Assembly (NCBI RefSeq): GCF_003722335.1
Contig: NZ_CP026100.1
Location: forward strand, 5,595,203 to 5,659,202
Direction of reading: 5' to 3'
DNA from: Caulobacter flavus
GTDB lineage: Bacteria > Pseudomonadota > Alphaproteobacteria > Caulobacterales > Caulobacteraceae
Length of the DNA: 64,000 nucleotides
Shown: positions 47,178 to 55,323 of the stretch, in pieces
Numbering within the stretch: the stretch's first letter is position 1
Layout of the letters: each line of letters begins with the position of its first letter
The notes under the pieces: generated by a model
Told to the model about the DNA's origin: nothing
Seen by the model: the letters and a program-made list of their open reading frames with translations, nothing else
Databases searched by the model: none
Program-made: the position numbers and the translations under genes

Positions 47178-47342
47178 TCAATCCACTCGAACCTGTTAGA
47201 TACAGGTGGGCTCCGTGTTCCCGCAGCCACGGCCACGGGAGGGAACAGATCCCGATAGAGAGATTAAGGTCCCTGGGAATAGAAATCTTCGACGAGAGCC
47301 GCAGCACGACCCGCCGCTGAACAAGATAGGGGTTCGGGAGCG
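47178..47342 (-). ncRNA. ssrS: 6S RNA (boundaries approximate)
   Basis: A non-coding RNA that mimics an open promoter and sequesters sigma-70 RNA polymerase. The identification rests on position just downstream of zapA and upstream of the formyltetrahydrofolate cyclo-ligase, the conserved location in proteobacteria, and on fold. A closing stem pairs TCC and CGAACC (47331-47339) with GGTTCG and GGA (47182-47193), TGTT with AACA just inside. An apical arm pairs GTTCCC with GGGAAC. A GC-rich hairpin at 47352-47371 separates it from zapA. Ends are not determined. Confidence 0.75.
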
Positions 47343-47377
47343 TCGGCGCCAGCGCCGCGTTGACGCGGCGCCCCGTT

Positions 47378-47704
47378 TTACCCCGCCGCCAGCTTCTCGA
47401 TGCGCTCGGCGGCGGCGTCGATGGCCTTGATGGCGCGGATTTCGACGCGGGTCTGTTCGTTCTGCAGGCGGGCCAGTTCCGACTGGTTGTGGGCCAGGCG
47501 CAGTTTCAGGTCAGACAGCTCGTCGGCCAGCAGCAGGGCGCCCATCAGGAACAGGCGGGTCTCGCCCAGCTGGCCGACCTCCTGGCTGACCTGGCGGACC
47601 TGGCGGTCGAACAGGCGCGCGATCTCCAGGAGGTGGGCCTCCTGGCCGTCTTCGCAGCCGACGCTGTAGGGACGGCCGTTCACGTGGATGGTCAGTTGCG
47701 CCAT
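47378..47704 (-). CDS. zapA: Cell division protein ZapA
   Basis: A 108-residue protein that binds FtsZ and bundles filaments. The N-terminal domain (AQLTIHVNGRPYSVGCEDGQEAHLLEIARLFDRQV) and C-terminal coiled coil (LARLQNEQTRVEIRAIKAIDAAAERIEKLA) are both present. It lies four bases downstream of zauP. In Caulobacter ZapA and ZauP cooperate to tighten the Z-ring. 6S RNA follows. Confidence 0.93.
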   Translation of the reverse strand: MAQLTIHVNGRPYSVGCEDGQEAHLLEIARLFDRQVRQVSQEVGQLGETRLFLMGALLLADELSDLKLRLAHNQSELARLQNEQTRVEIRAIKAIDAAAERIEKLAAG

Positions 47705-47708
47705 GGGC

Positions 47709-48167
47709 TCAGGCCTTCGCGGGCGGGTCGGGGTCGAACGGCGGGTCGTCCTCGTCGTACAACGCTTCAGGTTCGTCTTCGGCTTCGTCCGCGACGAAAC
47801 CGGCGGGCGCAGCGCCCTCCTCCTCGTCGTCGTGGACGCCTTCGCCGATCAGGCTCTCGTCGCCCAGGGCGGCGCGGATCTCGGCGATGGCGCGGCCCAG
47901 GGCCTCGCTGGCCTGCTCGCCGGCTTCTTCCAGGGCGCGCTCGCGCACGCGGGCCGCCTCCAGGTCGGCGGCCAGCTGGGCGGCCTTCTCGACCACCGCG
48001 GCGTCGGCGACGGCGGCCGGCGTCTCGAACAGGTCGCCCGACGCCGGCAGGGCGGCGGCGCGCTCGCGCTCGGCCCGTTCGGCGGCGATCTTCTGCTCCA
48101 GGTTCGCGACGGCGCGCTCGAGCCGCCGCGCGGCCAGGTCGAGGGCGCTTCCTTCGCCCGGTGTCAT
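47709..48167 (-). CDS. zauP: ZapA-upstream coiled-coil protein ZauP
   Basis: A 152-residue protein. Residues about 8-45 (ALDLAARRLERAVANLEQKIAAERAERERAA) and 60-105 form coiled coils, and the C-terminal third is very acidic (DDEEEG, DEAEDEPEALYDEDD). It is adjacent to and upstream of zapA, the feature for which ZauP was named in Caulobacter, where it interacts with ZapA at the divisome. ATG at 48167, preceded by GGGAA, is chosen over a start 66 bases upstream. Confidence 0.85.
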   Translation of the reverse strand: MTPGEGSALDLAARRLERAVANLEQKIAAERAERERAAALPASGDLFETPAAVADAAVVEKAAQLAADLEAARVRERALEEAGEQASEALGRAIAEIRAALGDESLIGEGVHDDEEEGAAPAGFVADEAEDEPEALYDEDDPPFDPDPPAKA

Positions 48168-48384
48168 CGGCAAGTTCCCATCATGCGGCGCAACATATAG
48201 ATCGTCGCCGACTTCGCCACCCGGCGTGACCACAATTGGGCGATGTAACGAGCGTCACAACAATAGCTAATGTGTTGTGAGCGTTCCTGGGCTTGACTTC
48301 GCCGCTTTCGACCGCGAAACCCCCTGCAAAATCAAGGAACGCCGCTCGCTTCCGAGCGGGTCCGATCGTGAGGAGAAAGACCAC

Positions 48385-49392
48385 ATGGCCCTTCGCGTCG
48401 CCATCAACGGCTTCGGCCGCATCGGCCGCCTCGTGCTGCGCTCCATCGCCGAGCACGGCCGCCGTGACATCGAGGTGGTGGCGATCAACGATCTGGGCCC
48501 GGTCGAGACCAACGCGCACCTGCTGCGCTACGACAGCGTGCACGGCCGCTTCCCGGGCGTCGTCACCTCGGGCGAGGACTGGATCGACGTCGGCACGGGC
48601 AAGATCAAGGTCACCGCGATCCGCAACCCCGACGAGCTGCCGCACGGCGACCTGGGCGTCGACATCGCCTTCGAGTGCACCGGCATCTTCACCGCCAAGG
48701 ACAAGGCCGCCCTGCACCTGAAGGCCGGCGCCAAGCGCGTGCTGGTCTCGGCTCCCGCCGACGGCGCCGACAAGACCATCGTCTACAAGGTCAACCACGA
48801 GACCCTGACCGCCGACGACATCGTCGTCTCGAACGGCTCGTGCACCACCAACGCCCTGGCCCCGGTGGCCAAGGTCCTGCACGACCTGGTCGGCATCGAG
48901 CGTGGCTACATGACCACGATCCACAGCTACACCGGCGACCAGCCGACGCTGGACACCATGCACAAGGACCTCTACCGCGCCCGCGCCGCGGCCCTGAGCA
49001 TGATCCCCACCTCGACCGGCGCCGCCAAGGCCCTGGGCCTGGTCCTGCCGGAACTGAAGGGCAAGCTCGACGGCTCGTCGATCCGCGTCCCGACCCCGAA
49101 CGTCTCGGTCATCGACCTGAAGGTCGTCACCGGCCGCGAGACCACGATCGCCGAGATCAACGCCGCCCTGCAGGCGGCCGCCGACGGCCCGATGAAGGGC
49201 GTCCTGGCCGTGACCACCGACCCGCTGGTCTCGAGCGACCTCAACCACATCGCCGCCAGCTCGACGGCCGCCCTGCCCCAGACGCAGGTCATCGAGGGCA
49301 AGCTGGCCCGCGTGCTCAGCTGGTACGACAACGAATGGGGCTTCGCGACCCGCATGAGCGACACCGCTCTGGAAATGGCGAAGTTCCTCTAA
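48385..49392 (+). CDS. gap: Glyceraldehyde-3-phosphate dehydrogenase, type I
   Basis: A glycolytic/gluconeogenic enzyme making 1,3-bisphosphoglycerate with NAD(P). The 335-residue protein has the Rossmann start RVAINGFGRIGRLVLR, the catalytic Cys in VSNGSCTTNALAP, the His-containing SYTGDQPTLDT region, and SWYDNEWGFATRM at the end. AGGAG precedes the ATG. Divergent from zauP (217 bases). The usual pgk follows after one extra gene. It is a cytosolic homotetramer by family. Confidence 0.96.
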   Translation: MALRVAINGFGRIGRLVLRSIAEHGRRDIEVVAINDLGPVETNAHLLRYDSVHGRFPGVVTSGEDWIDVGTGKIKVTAIRNPDELPHGDLGVDIAFECTGIFTAKDKAALHLKAGAKRVLVSAPADGADKTIVYKVNHETLTADDIVVSNGSCTTNALAPVAKVLHDLVGIERGYMTTIHSYTGDQPTLDTMHKDLYRARAAALSMIPTSTGAAKALGLVLPELKGKLDGSSIRVPTPNVSVIDLKVVTGRETTIAEINAALQAAADGPMKGVLAVTTDPLVSSDLNHIAASSTAALPQTQVIEGKLARVLSWYDNEWGFATRMSDTALEMAKFL

Positions 49393-49480
49393 GAGCCTGC
49401 AAGGGCGCCGGTCCCGAAGGATCGGCGCCCTTCGTCTTCCGGTCGCGCCGAAGCGATCGACGACTTCGAATGGGAACGCG

Positions 49481-50167
49481 GTGACGCCGGAGGGGCGACG
49501 GTTGCTGGGATCTTGGTTGCAACGCATCTTGGGTTTCGCTTTCGGCAAGTCCAAGCCGCCCGTGGAGCCCGCGCCGCCGTTCGACGAGGTCGTCGAGGAG
49601 CTCAGCCAGTATATCGACCAGAAGATCGCGGGGGGCTTCGCCACGCGTGACGAGGTCGTGGGGGACGCCGTCGCGGTCGTCGGCTATCCGCACTACGAGC
49701 CCGCCGTCCTGCGCCCGTTCGCGGAGCGCTGCGCCGACGCCGCCCTGGCGGCCCACGCCGCCCGCGAGGCGGAATGGACGATGCAGACCGACTGCGATCG
49801 CCTCGATGCGGCTTTCGCCGCCCTCGAAGCCGACGGCGTGATCTCGCGCCAGAACTTCTCGTGCTGCGGCACGTGCGGCTCCGGCGAGATCTGGGACGAG
49901 ATGGAAGAGGCCGCGAACGCCGGCCGCCCTTCGCGGGGCTATGCGTTCTATCACATGCAGGACACCGATTCCGCGGCTGGAGGCGGTGGCCTCTACCTGA
50001 ACTACGGCTCCCGCGAAGACACCAACGAGGCGGCGGTCGCCATCGGTCACGAGATCGTCGCCCACCTCAATCGCCACGGCCTTCAAACCGACTGGGACGG
50101 ACGCATCGAGCGTCGCATCTGCGTCCCCCTCGATTGGAAGCGCCGACGCCAGCAAACCCAAGCCTGA
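49481..50167 (+). CDS. DUF6891-like protein inserted between gap and pgk
   Basis: A 228-residue soluble protein. Characteristic segments are VISRQNFSCCGTCGSGEIWDEME, with a C-C-x-x-C cluster, then RGYAFYHMQDTDSAAGGGGLYLNYGS, then IGHEIVAHLNRHGL. This fits the uncharacterised DUF6891 family. A GTG start at 49481 is used, with GGGAA five bases before it; a TTG 21 bases on also has a good GGAGGGG. No biochemical role is known. The neighbours are glycolytic, but no link is evident. Confidence 0.75.
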   Translation: MTPEGRRLLGSWLQRILGFAFGKSKPPVEPAPPFDEVVEELSQYIDQKIAGGFATRDEVVGDAVAVVGYPHYEPAVLRPFAERCADAALAAHAAREAEWTMQTDCDRLDAAFAALEADGVISRQNFSCCGTCGSGEIWDEMEEAANAGRPSRGYAFYHMQDTDSAAGGGGLYLNYGSREDTNEAAVAIGHEIVAHLNRHGLQTDWDGRIERRICVPLDWKRRRQQTQA

Positions 50168-50176
50168 AAGACGCCC

Positions 50177-51367
50177 ATGACCTTCCGCACCCTCGACACC
50201 GCCGACCTCGCCGGCAAGCGCGCCCTGGTCCGGGTGGACTTCAACGTGCCCGTCGACGGCGGCCGGATCACGGACGACACCCGCCTGCGCGCGGCCCTGC
50301 CGACCATCGCCTTCCTGTCCAAGGCCGGCGCCAAGGTCGTCCTGCTGGCCCACTTCGACCGTCCCAAGGGCAAGGTCGTGCCGGAGATGAGCCTCGCTTT
50401 CGTGGCCGAGCCGCTGTCGGCGCTGCTGGAGCAGCCGGTGGCCTTCGCTTCGGACTGCGTCGGCCCTGAAGCCGCCAAGGTCGTCGACGGCCTCGAGAAC
50501 GGCGGCGTCGCCCTGCTGGAAAACGTCCGCTTCCACGCCGGCGAAGAGAAGAACGACGCCGAGTTCGCCGCCGCCCTGGCCGCCAACGGCGACGTCTACG
50601 TCAACGACGCCTTCAGCGCCGCCCACCGCGCCCACGCCTCGACCGAAGGCCTGGCCAAGCTGCTGCCGGCCTATCCGGGCCTGGCCATGCAGCGCGAACT
50701 GGAAGCCCTGGACGCCGCCCTCGGCAACCCCAAGAAGCCGGTGATCGGCATCGTCGGCGGCTCGAAGGTCTCGACCAAGCTCGACCTGCTCAACAACCTG
50801 GTCGCCAAGCTGGACCGCCTGGCCATCGGCGGCGGCATGGCCAACACCTTCCTCTTCGCCCAGGGCCACGACGTCGGCGGCTCGCTCTGCGAAAAGGATC
50901 TGGCCGACACCGCCCGCGAGATCATGAAGAAGGCCGACGCCGCCGGCTGCGAGCTGCTGCTGCCGGTCGACGTGGTCGTGGCCAAGAAGGTCGCCCCGGG
51001 CGTCGAGACCGCCGTCCGCCAACTGGACGAAGTGCAGGCCGACGACCTGATCCTCGACGCCGGTCCGGAGAGCGCCAGGAAGCTTCTGGCGGCCATGGAC
51101 CAGAGCCTCACCCTGATCTGGAACGGCCCGCTGGGCGTGTTCGAGGTGCAACCTTTCGACGAGGCGACCGTTTCGGCGGCGAAACACGCCGCGTCGCTCG
51201 CGAAATCGGGTAAGATCGTGGCGGTCGCTGGCGGCGGTGATACCGTCGCGGCGCTGAACCATGCGGGCGTGTCGGCCGACTTCACCTTCGTTTCGACGGC
51301 GGGCGGCGCGTTCCTGGAATGGATGGAGGGCAAGACGCTTCCGGGCGTCGCGGCTCTCGAAGCCTAA
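50177..51367 (+). CDS. pgk: Phosphoglycerate kinase
   Basis: Transfers phosphate from 1,3-bisphosphoglycerate to ADP. The 396-residue two-domain enzyme has the signature RALVRVDFNVPVDGGRITDDTR, the substrate-binding FHAGEEKND and VNDAFSAAHRAHAS, GGSKVSTKL in the hinge region, and the nucleotide-binding VAVAGGGDTVAAL near the end. It begins nine bases after the DUF6891 gene, so the two are probably on one transcript. It is part of gap-pgk-fba. Confidence 0.96.
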   Translation: MTFRTLDTADLAGKRALVRVDFNVPVDGGRITDDTRLRAALPTIAFLSKAGAKVVLLAHFDRPKGKVVPEMSLAFVAEPLSALLEQPVAFASDCVGPEAAKVVDGLENGGVALLENVRFHAGEEKNDAEFAAALAANGDVYVNDAFSAAHRAHASTEGLAKLLPAYPGLAMQRELEALDAALGNPKKPVIGIVGGSKVSTKLDLLNNLVAKLDRLAIGGGMANTFLFAQGHDVGGSLCEKDLADTAREIMKKADAAGCELLLPVDVVVAKKVAPGVETAVRQLDEVQADDLILDAGPESARKLLAAMDQSLTLIWNGPLGVFEVQPFDEATVSAAKHAASLAKSGKIVAVAGGGDTVAALNHAGVSADFTFVSTAGGAFLEWMEGKTLPGVAALEA

Positions 51368-51571
51368 AGGGAGGATCCCGGCGAGCCGAAGACGGCCGCG
51401 GGTCCATCAGCCAAGTCGGAACGCCCGCTCCCGAGTCTTTCGGGGCGCGGGCCTCCGCTCTCGGGCGCCGGACGAGGAACCGGTCCCGAGACACCCGGGC
51501 AAAGAACGCAAAAGCGTCGCGCCCCAACAACAAGAACCAACCAACGACTTCAAAGCTTGCAGGAGAAATAC

Positions 51572-52663
51572 GTGGCGAGGATCACGCTTAGGCAGTTGCT
51601 GGACCATGCGGCGGAGCATGAGTACGGGCTGCCCGCCTTCAACATCAACAACATGGAGCAGGGCCTGGCCATCATGGAGGCCGCCGACGCGGTCGACAGC
51701 CCGGTCATCATCCAGGCCTCGCGCGGCGCGCGGAACTACGCCAACGACATCATGTTGGCCAAGATGATCGACGCCCTGGTCGACATCTACCCGCACATCC
51801 CGGTGTGCATGCACCAGGACCACGGCAACGGCCCGGCGACCTGCGCCACGGCGATCCAGTACGGCTTCACCTCGGTGATGATGGACGGCTCGCTGATGGA
51901 GGACGCCAAGACCCCCGCCAGCTACGAGTACAACGTCGAGGTCACCCGCCGGGTGGTCGAGATGGCTCACGCCTGCGGCGTCTCGGTCGAGGGCGAACTG
52001 GGCGTGCTGGGCTCGCTGGAGACCGGCATGGGCGAGGCCGAGGACGGCCACGGCTTCGAAGGCAAGCTGTCGCATGACGAACTGCTGACCGATCCGGACC
52101 AGGCGGTCGACTTCGTGCAGGCCACCGGCGTCGACGCCCTGGCCATCGCCATGGGCACCAGCCACGGCGCCTACAAGTTCACGCGCAAGCCGGACGGCGA
52201 CGTCCTGGCCATGAACGTGATCGAGGAGATCCACCGCCGCCTGCCCAACACCCACCTGGTGATGCACGGCTCCAGCTCGGTGCCGCAGGAACTGCAGGAC
52301 ATCATCAACGCCTATGGCGGCGAGATGCCCCAGACCTGGGGCGTGCCGGTGGAAGAGATCCAGCGCGGCATCAAGCACGGCGTGCGCAAGGTCAATGTCG
52401 ACACCGACAACCGCCTGGCCATCACCGGCGCGGTGCGCAAGATCCTGATCGAGAAGCCGCACGAGTTCGACCCGCGCGCCTATCTGAAGCCCGCCAAGGA
52501 CGCGATGCGCAAGGTCTGCCAGGACCGCTTCGAGCAGTTCGGCTCGGCCGGCCACGCCGGCAAGATCCGCGCGCTGTCGACGGCCGCCATGGCCAAGCGC
52601 TACATCTCGGGCGAACTGAACGCCAAGTTCGCCGCCGCCGCCGGCAAGGCCGCCGCCGAGTAA
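51572..52663 (+). CDS. fba: Fructose-bisphosphate aldolase, class II
   Basis: A Zn-dependent aldolase cleaving fructose 1,6-bisphosphate to triose phosphates. The 363-residue protein has zinc ligands in VCMHQDHGNGPATC, a conserved GELGVLGSLETG, the phosphate-binding MGTSHGAYKF and VMHGSSSVPQEL, and KVNVDTDNRLA. The Calvin-cycle-type length and GEAEDGHGF loop indicate that subgroup. A GTG start at 51572 is supported by AGGAG six bases upstream. It ends with a strong terminator. Confidence 0.95.
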   Translation: MARITLRQLLDHAAEHEYGLPAFNINNMEQGLAIMEAADAVDSPVIIQASRGARNYANDIMLAKMIDALVDIYPHIPVCMHQDHGNGPATCATAIQYGFTSVMMDGSLMEDAKTPASYEYNVEVTRRVVEMAHACGVSVEGELGVLGSLETGMGEAEDGHGFEGKLSHDELLTDPDQAVDFVQATGVDALAIAMGTSHGAYKFTRKPDGDVLAMNVIEEIHRRLPNTHLVMHGSSSVPQELQDIINAYGGEMPQTWGVPVEEIQRGIKHGVRKVNVDTDNRLAITGAVRKILIEKPHEFDPRAYLKPAKDAMRKVCQDRFEQFGSAGHAGKIRALSTAAMAKRYISGELNAKFAAAAGKAAAE

Positions 52664-52688
52664 GCCTTTCCGCCCCGGCGGGAACGAG

Positions 52689-52720
52689 GGCCCTTCCGGT
52701 TCGCCGGGAGGGCCTTTTTC
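52689..52720 (+). terminator. Intrinsic terminator after fba
   Basis: GGCCCTTCC (52689-52697) pairs with GGGAGGGCC (52706-52714), with one G-U pair, and is followed by TTTTTC. It closes the gap-pgk-fba cluster. Confidence 0.92.
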
Positions 52721-52810
52721 GTTTCCGAGCAAGACAAAGGACAGTTTCTTGCTGACCAACCCGTCGAAGGGCTGCTAGAAGCCATTCCGTCACCTGGAGA
52801 CGGCATCTTC

Positions 52811-52960
52811 ATGCCCATGGGCCTGAGCCACGTCGAAGCCTTCAGCGCCGGTCGCCCGACCGCCGCCGGCCTCGCGCTGCCCGTCTCCGCCCGCGCGCTT
52901 CTTCTCACCGTACTTATTACCGCCTGGCCTCCAGGAACGGGACGAACGCGCGCGTCTTAA
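52811..52960 (+). CDS. Possible 49-residue peptide or small RNA, with its own terminator
   Basis: An ATG frame of 49 codons with strong GC bias at third positions over the first 30 codons and a hydrophobic stretch ARALLLTVLITAW near the end. A GCTAGAAG at 52774-52781 resembles the genus -10 element, and an intrinsic terminator at 52993-53024 follows the stop. The unit could be a peptide gene, a leader for the gene at 53066, or a non-coding RNA. The remaining bases of the 402-base gap (52664-53065) hold only the two terminators. Confidence 0.35.
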   Translation: MPMGLSHVEAFSAGRPTAAGLALPVSARALLLTVLITAWPPGTGRTRAS

Positions 52961-52992
52961 GCGACCGCCGCATCGAGATCGCAGGATCCTCG

Positions 52993-53024
52993 AACCCCGC
53001 TCCTTCCAAGGCGCGGGGTTTTTT
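52993..53024 (+). terminator. Intrinsic terminator upstream of the 104-residue protein gene
   Basis: AACCCCGC (52993-53000) pairs with GCGGGGTT (53013-53020), and the stem runs straight into a total of six T (53019-53024). It lies 42 bases before the ATG at 53066, so it either ends the small transcript or works as an attenuator. Confidence 0.88.
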
Positions 53025-53065
53025 GTCGTGCGGTCCGTCGGCCTGACCCCTCAGGAGAAACGACC

Positions 53066-53380
53066 ATGACCTTCCAAGCCCCCTCCCCGTCCGAGCAACC
53101 GGCGCCGCCCGTCGGCAGGATCCGCGCGGCCGCGCGCCGCTTCGTGCGCGACCTGGCGGCCGACGACCTGCTGGAGCATGTGGGCCGCATCGAATCTCTG
53201 GTCGCCGCGCCGCCGGCGCCCGAGGCTTCGCGGGCGGTGATCGTCGGGCTGGCGGGCCTGGCGCCGTTCGATCCGGCCCGCGACCTGATCTTCACCGGCG
53301 GCGAGGGCCCGGCCGTGCGGCTGACGGCCTTCGATCGCGGCGGGCGCGTGCTGCAGCGGGTCGAGCTGGCCGCGCCTTGA
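53066..53380 (+). CDS. Hypothetical protein (104 aa)
   Basis: A soluble protein with a Pro-rich start (PSPSEQPAPPVG), a helix RIRAAARRFVRDLAADDLLEHVGRIESLV and then a beta-rich segment (SRAVIVGLAGLAPFDPARDLIFTGG, VRLTAFDRGGRVLQRVEL). No family is recognised. AGGAGAAAC gives a good ribosome site. It converges with the NrsF-like gene, nine bases apart. The strong terminator in front may make its expression conditional. Confidence 0.65.
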   Translation: MTFQAPSPSEQPAPPVGRIRAAARRFVRDLAADDLLEHVGRIESLVAAPPAPEASRAVIVGLAGLAPFDPARDLIFTGGEGPAVRLTAFDRGGRVLQRVELAAP

Positions 53381-53389
53381 GGCGGGATC

Positions 53390-54052
53390 TCAGTGGGCGG
53401 CCAGGCGGTTGAGGGCGGCGCCGGCGAGGCCGCACAGCAGCACGCCGCCCAGATACCACAGGCCCACGAACACGAAGGTCGAGTGCGGGCAGTGCAGGCC
53501 GTAGACGCTGGCGGCCAGGCCGCCGGCGAACACCCCCCCGGCGAAGCCGGCCAGCAGCGGCCTTTCGGTCTCGACCCCGCGCAGCACCGTCAGCGCCAGC
53601 AACAGGGTCGGCAGGGCCAGGGCGGCGATGTTGAAGAAGCACGCCCCCACCGAGGCCGGCGAGAACAGGCGCGCCAGCTTGGCCGGCTCCATCTGAGTGG
53701 CTTCGGTCACGCCGCCGACGGCGAAGACCAGCAGCGCGACGACGGCCACGATGATCGCCGTGGGCGCGGGCGGCCCGCGCCGGATCAGCCGCGCCAAGCC
53801 GTCGAAGCCCGCCGCGGCCAGGGCGGCGGTATAGACCATCTTCAGCCAGAAGAACGGCTGCTGGTGCGCGGTCTCGATGTCGGGTCGCAGGTCCAGCCAG
53901 AAGAGCACCAGCAGCAGGGCCGCCAGCCCTCCGGCGACGCCGATCTCGGCCAGCCGCCAGGCCGGCCGCGTGGCCTTGGGCCGCCAGCCCGTCCCACGGG
54001 GCGTGCGGACGGCGAGCACGCCATCGTCATAGGTCGCGTCGTCGAAGGCCAA
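53390..54052 (-). CDS. DUF1109 (NrsF-type) anti-sigma factor
   Basis: A 220-residue membrane protein with about six hydrophobic segments. Conserved cysteines sit in SPASVGACFFNIA and SVYGLHCPHSTFVFVGLWYLGGVLLCGLAG, and the HCPHS-type motif is characteristic of NrsF. In Caulobacter NrsF holds the ECF sigma factor SigF at the membrane and releases it upon metal or thiol stress. No sigma-factor gene is adjacent. TTG start at 54052 has GGGGGGAAG before it. The N-terminal part differs from canonical NrsF. Confidence 0.75.
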   Translation of the reverse strand: MAFDDATYDDGVLAVRTPRGTGWRPKATRPAWRLAEIGVAGGLAALLLVLFWLDLRPDIETAHQQPFFWLKMVYTAALAAAGFDGLARLIRRGPPAPTAIIVAVVALLVFAVGGVTEATQMEPAKLARLFSPASVGACFFNIAALALPTLLLALTVLRGVETERPLLAGFAGGVFAGGLAASVYGLHCPHSTFVFVGLWYLGGVLLCGLAGAALNRLAAH

Positions 54053-54290
54053 CCGCTTCCCCCCGCAACAGGCTTGTTTTTTCGGCCGTCGTCCCCTGGC
54101 GGCGCGCGCTCGTGAGAGGCGATCTCAAAAGCCGGGGCGAATGCGTAAAGGTTAGGCAGCGGAAGTCAATACCGGCGTTCTGCGAGCGCTGTGGAGCGAC
54201 TGTGGACGAACATCAATGCCTGGTTGAGCGGCGCCGGAAACCGTGAGCGACGCGCCCGGCGCCTCATCCGACGGCGAATGCCTGGCCCCA

Positions 54291-54647
54291 TCAGCGGCGA
54301 TCCAGCAGCACGGCCAGACCGACGCCGGCGGCGTAGCAGGCCAGGTCCCTCAGGTCGAAGACGCCGCCGAACACCACCCGCGCCCAGCGCACGCCGCCCA
54401 GGCACAGATGATCGAGCACGTGCAGGGCCTGGCCCAGTTCGATGACGAGGCCCAGGCCAAGGGCGGCGACGGCGCTTGCGGCCCGCCCCAGGGGCGTCGC
54501 CCCGCGTACGGCGAAATAGACCATGGCCGTGGCCAGCACGTCGCCCAGATAGGGCCGCACGAAGGCGTCGCGCACGAACAGCGCGATCACGACCTCCACC
54601 GCGAACAGGATCGCGGCCGCCGCCAGGTGTCCGAACCGAATCCGCAT
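54291..54647 (-). CDS. DUF2809-like small membrane protein
   Basis: A 118-residue protein with four hydrophobic segments. FAVEVVIALFVRDAFVRPYLGDVLATAMVYFAVR and LGLGLVIELGQALHVLDHLCLG, then DLRDLACYAAGVGLAVLLD, match the DUF2809 pattern, including FVRPYLGDVL. Distant members resemble VanZ. GGGGAGGGGCC precedes the ATG. No partner gene indicates a function. Confidence 0.8.
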   Translation of the reverse strand: MRIRFGHLAAAAILFAVEVVIALFVRDAFVRPYLGDVLATAMVYFAVRGATPLGRAASAVAALGLGLVIELGQALHVLDHLCLGGVRWARVVFGGVFDLRDLACYAAGVGLAVLLDRR

Positions 54648-54692
54648 GGCCCCTCCCCGCTCGAAGACGGGGAGAAAGCCGCGCCGGGCGGA

Positions 54693-55265
54693 CTAGTGCA
54701 AGGTGGGACGCACGGGCGACCGCCGCCACAGCTGGGCGGTCAGGGCGTTGGCAACGCCCAGCCAGCCCAGATCGGGCGCCGAGGCGCCGCCGACCTTGCG
54801 GGCCTCGACGGCATAGGCCGCCGACGCGCCCAGCGAAGCGGTGGCCACGGCCAGCTGGCCGCCGCCGCGACGTGTGCCGAAGGCCAACCACAGGGCGTTG
54901 AAGCCCTGGGTCAGGCTCCACAGGGTCAGGGCCCGGGTGCGGGCCGGGCTCGATGGCGCGTTCCAGGTCCGCAGGCCCGACAGGGTCATGGCGATGAACA
55001 GCGGCGGCAGCAGCAGGCTGGTGAGCGGCTTGGGCTGATGGGCGACCGGCTCGTGCATCTCGGCGTAGCCGACCGCATACTCTTCGTCGTCGATCACCCG
55101 CTCGTGGCGACGGCCCAGCAGCGTCGCGGCCAGGACCGCGCCGCCGGCCAGGGCCAGTCCGATGGCCAGTTGGGCGCCGGCGCTGTTGCCGCTGGTGTCC
55201 GGCTGGAACGCCTCGCGGCCAGGCAGGGCGCGGGGGGCGTACGGCTTGCCGGGGGTGATGCGCAT
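54693..55265 (-). CDS. Membrane protein, possibly TspO/MBR-related
   Basis: A 190-residue protein with an N-terminal polar region, one hydrophobic helix (about 33-50), an acidic loop (VIDDEEYAVGYAEMHEPVAHQP), then about four further helices. The stretch PPLFIAMTLSGLRTWNAP, with SLTQGFNALWLAFGTRR and a closing LGWLGVANALTAQLWR, resembles the tryptophan-rich TspO/MBR family, but the similarity is weak. It lies 45 bases upstream of the DUF2809 gene on the same strand. Confidence 0.45.
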   Translation of the reverse strand: MRITPGKPYAPRALPGREAFQPDTSGNSAGAQLAIGLALAGGAVLAATLLGRRHERVIDDEEYAVGYAEMHEPVAHQPKPLTSLLLPPLFIAMTLSGLRTWNAPSSPARTRALTLWSLTQGFNALWLAFGTRRGGGQLAVATASLGASAAYAVEARKVGGASAPDLGWLGVANALTAQLWRRSPVRPTLH

Positions 55266-55323
55266 TGACGGACTCCTCGTTAACTCGGAACCCTAAACCG
55301 TCCAGTTTCCGGCTTGGTTCCAG

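Noticed and set aside
54166..54290. Minus-strand frame upstream of the NrsF-like gene as a missing sigma factor
   Set aside because: Only about 240 bases are free and the translation is Arg-rich without sigma region 2 or 4 motifs.
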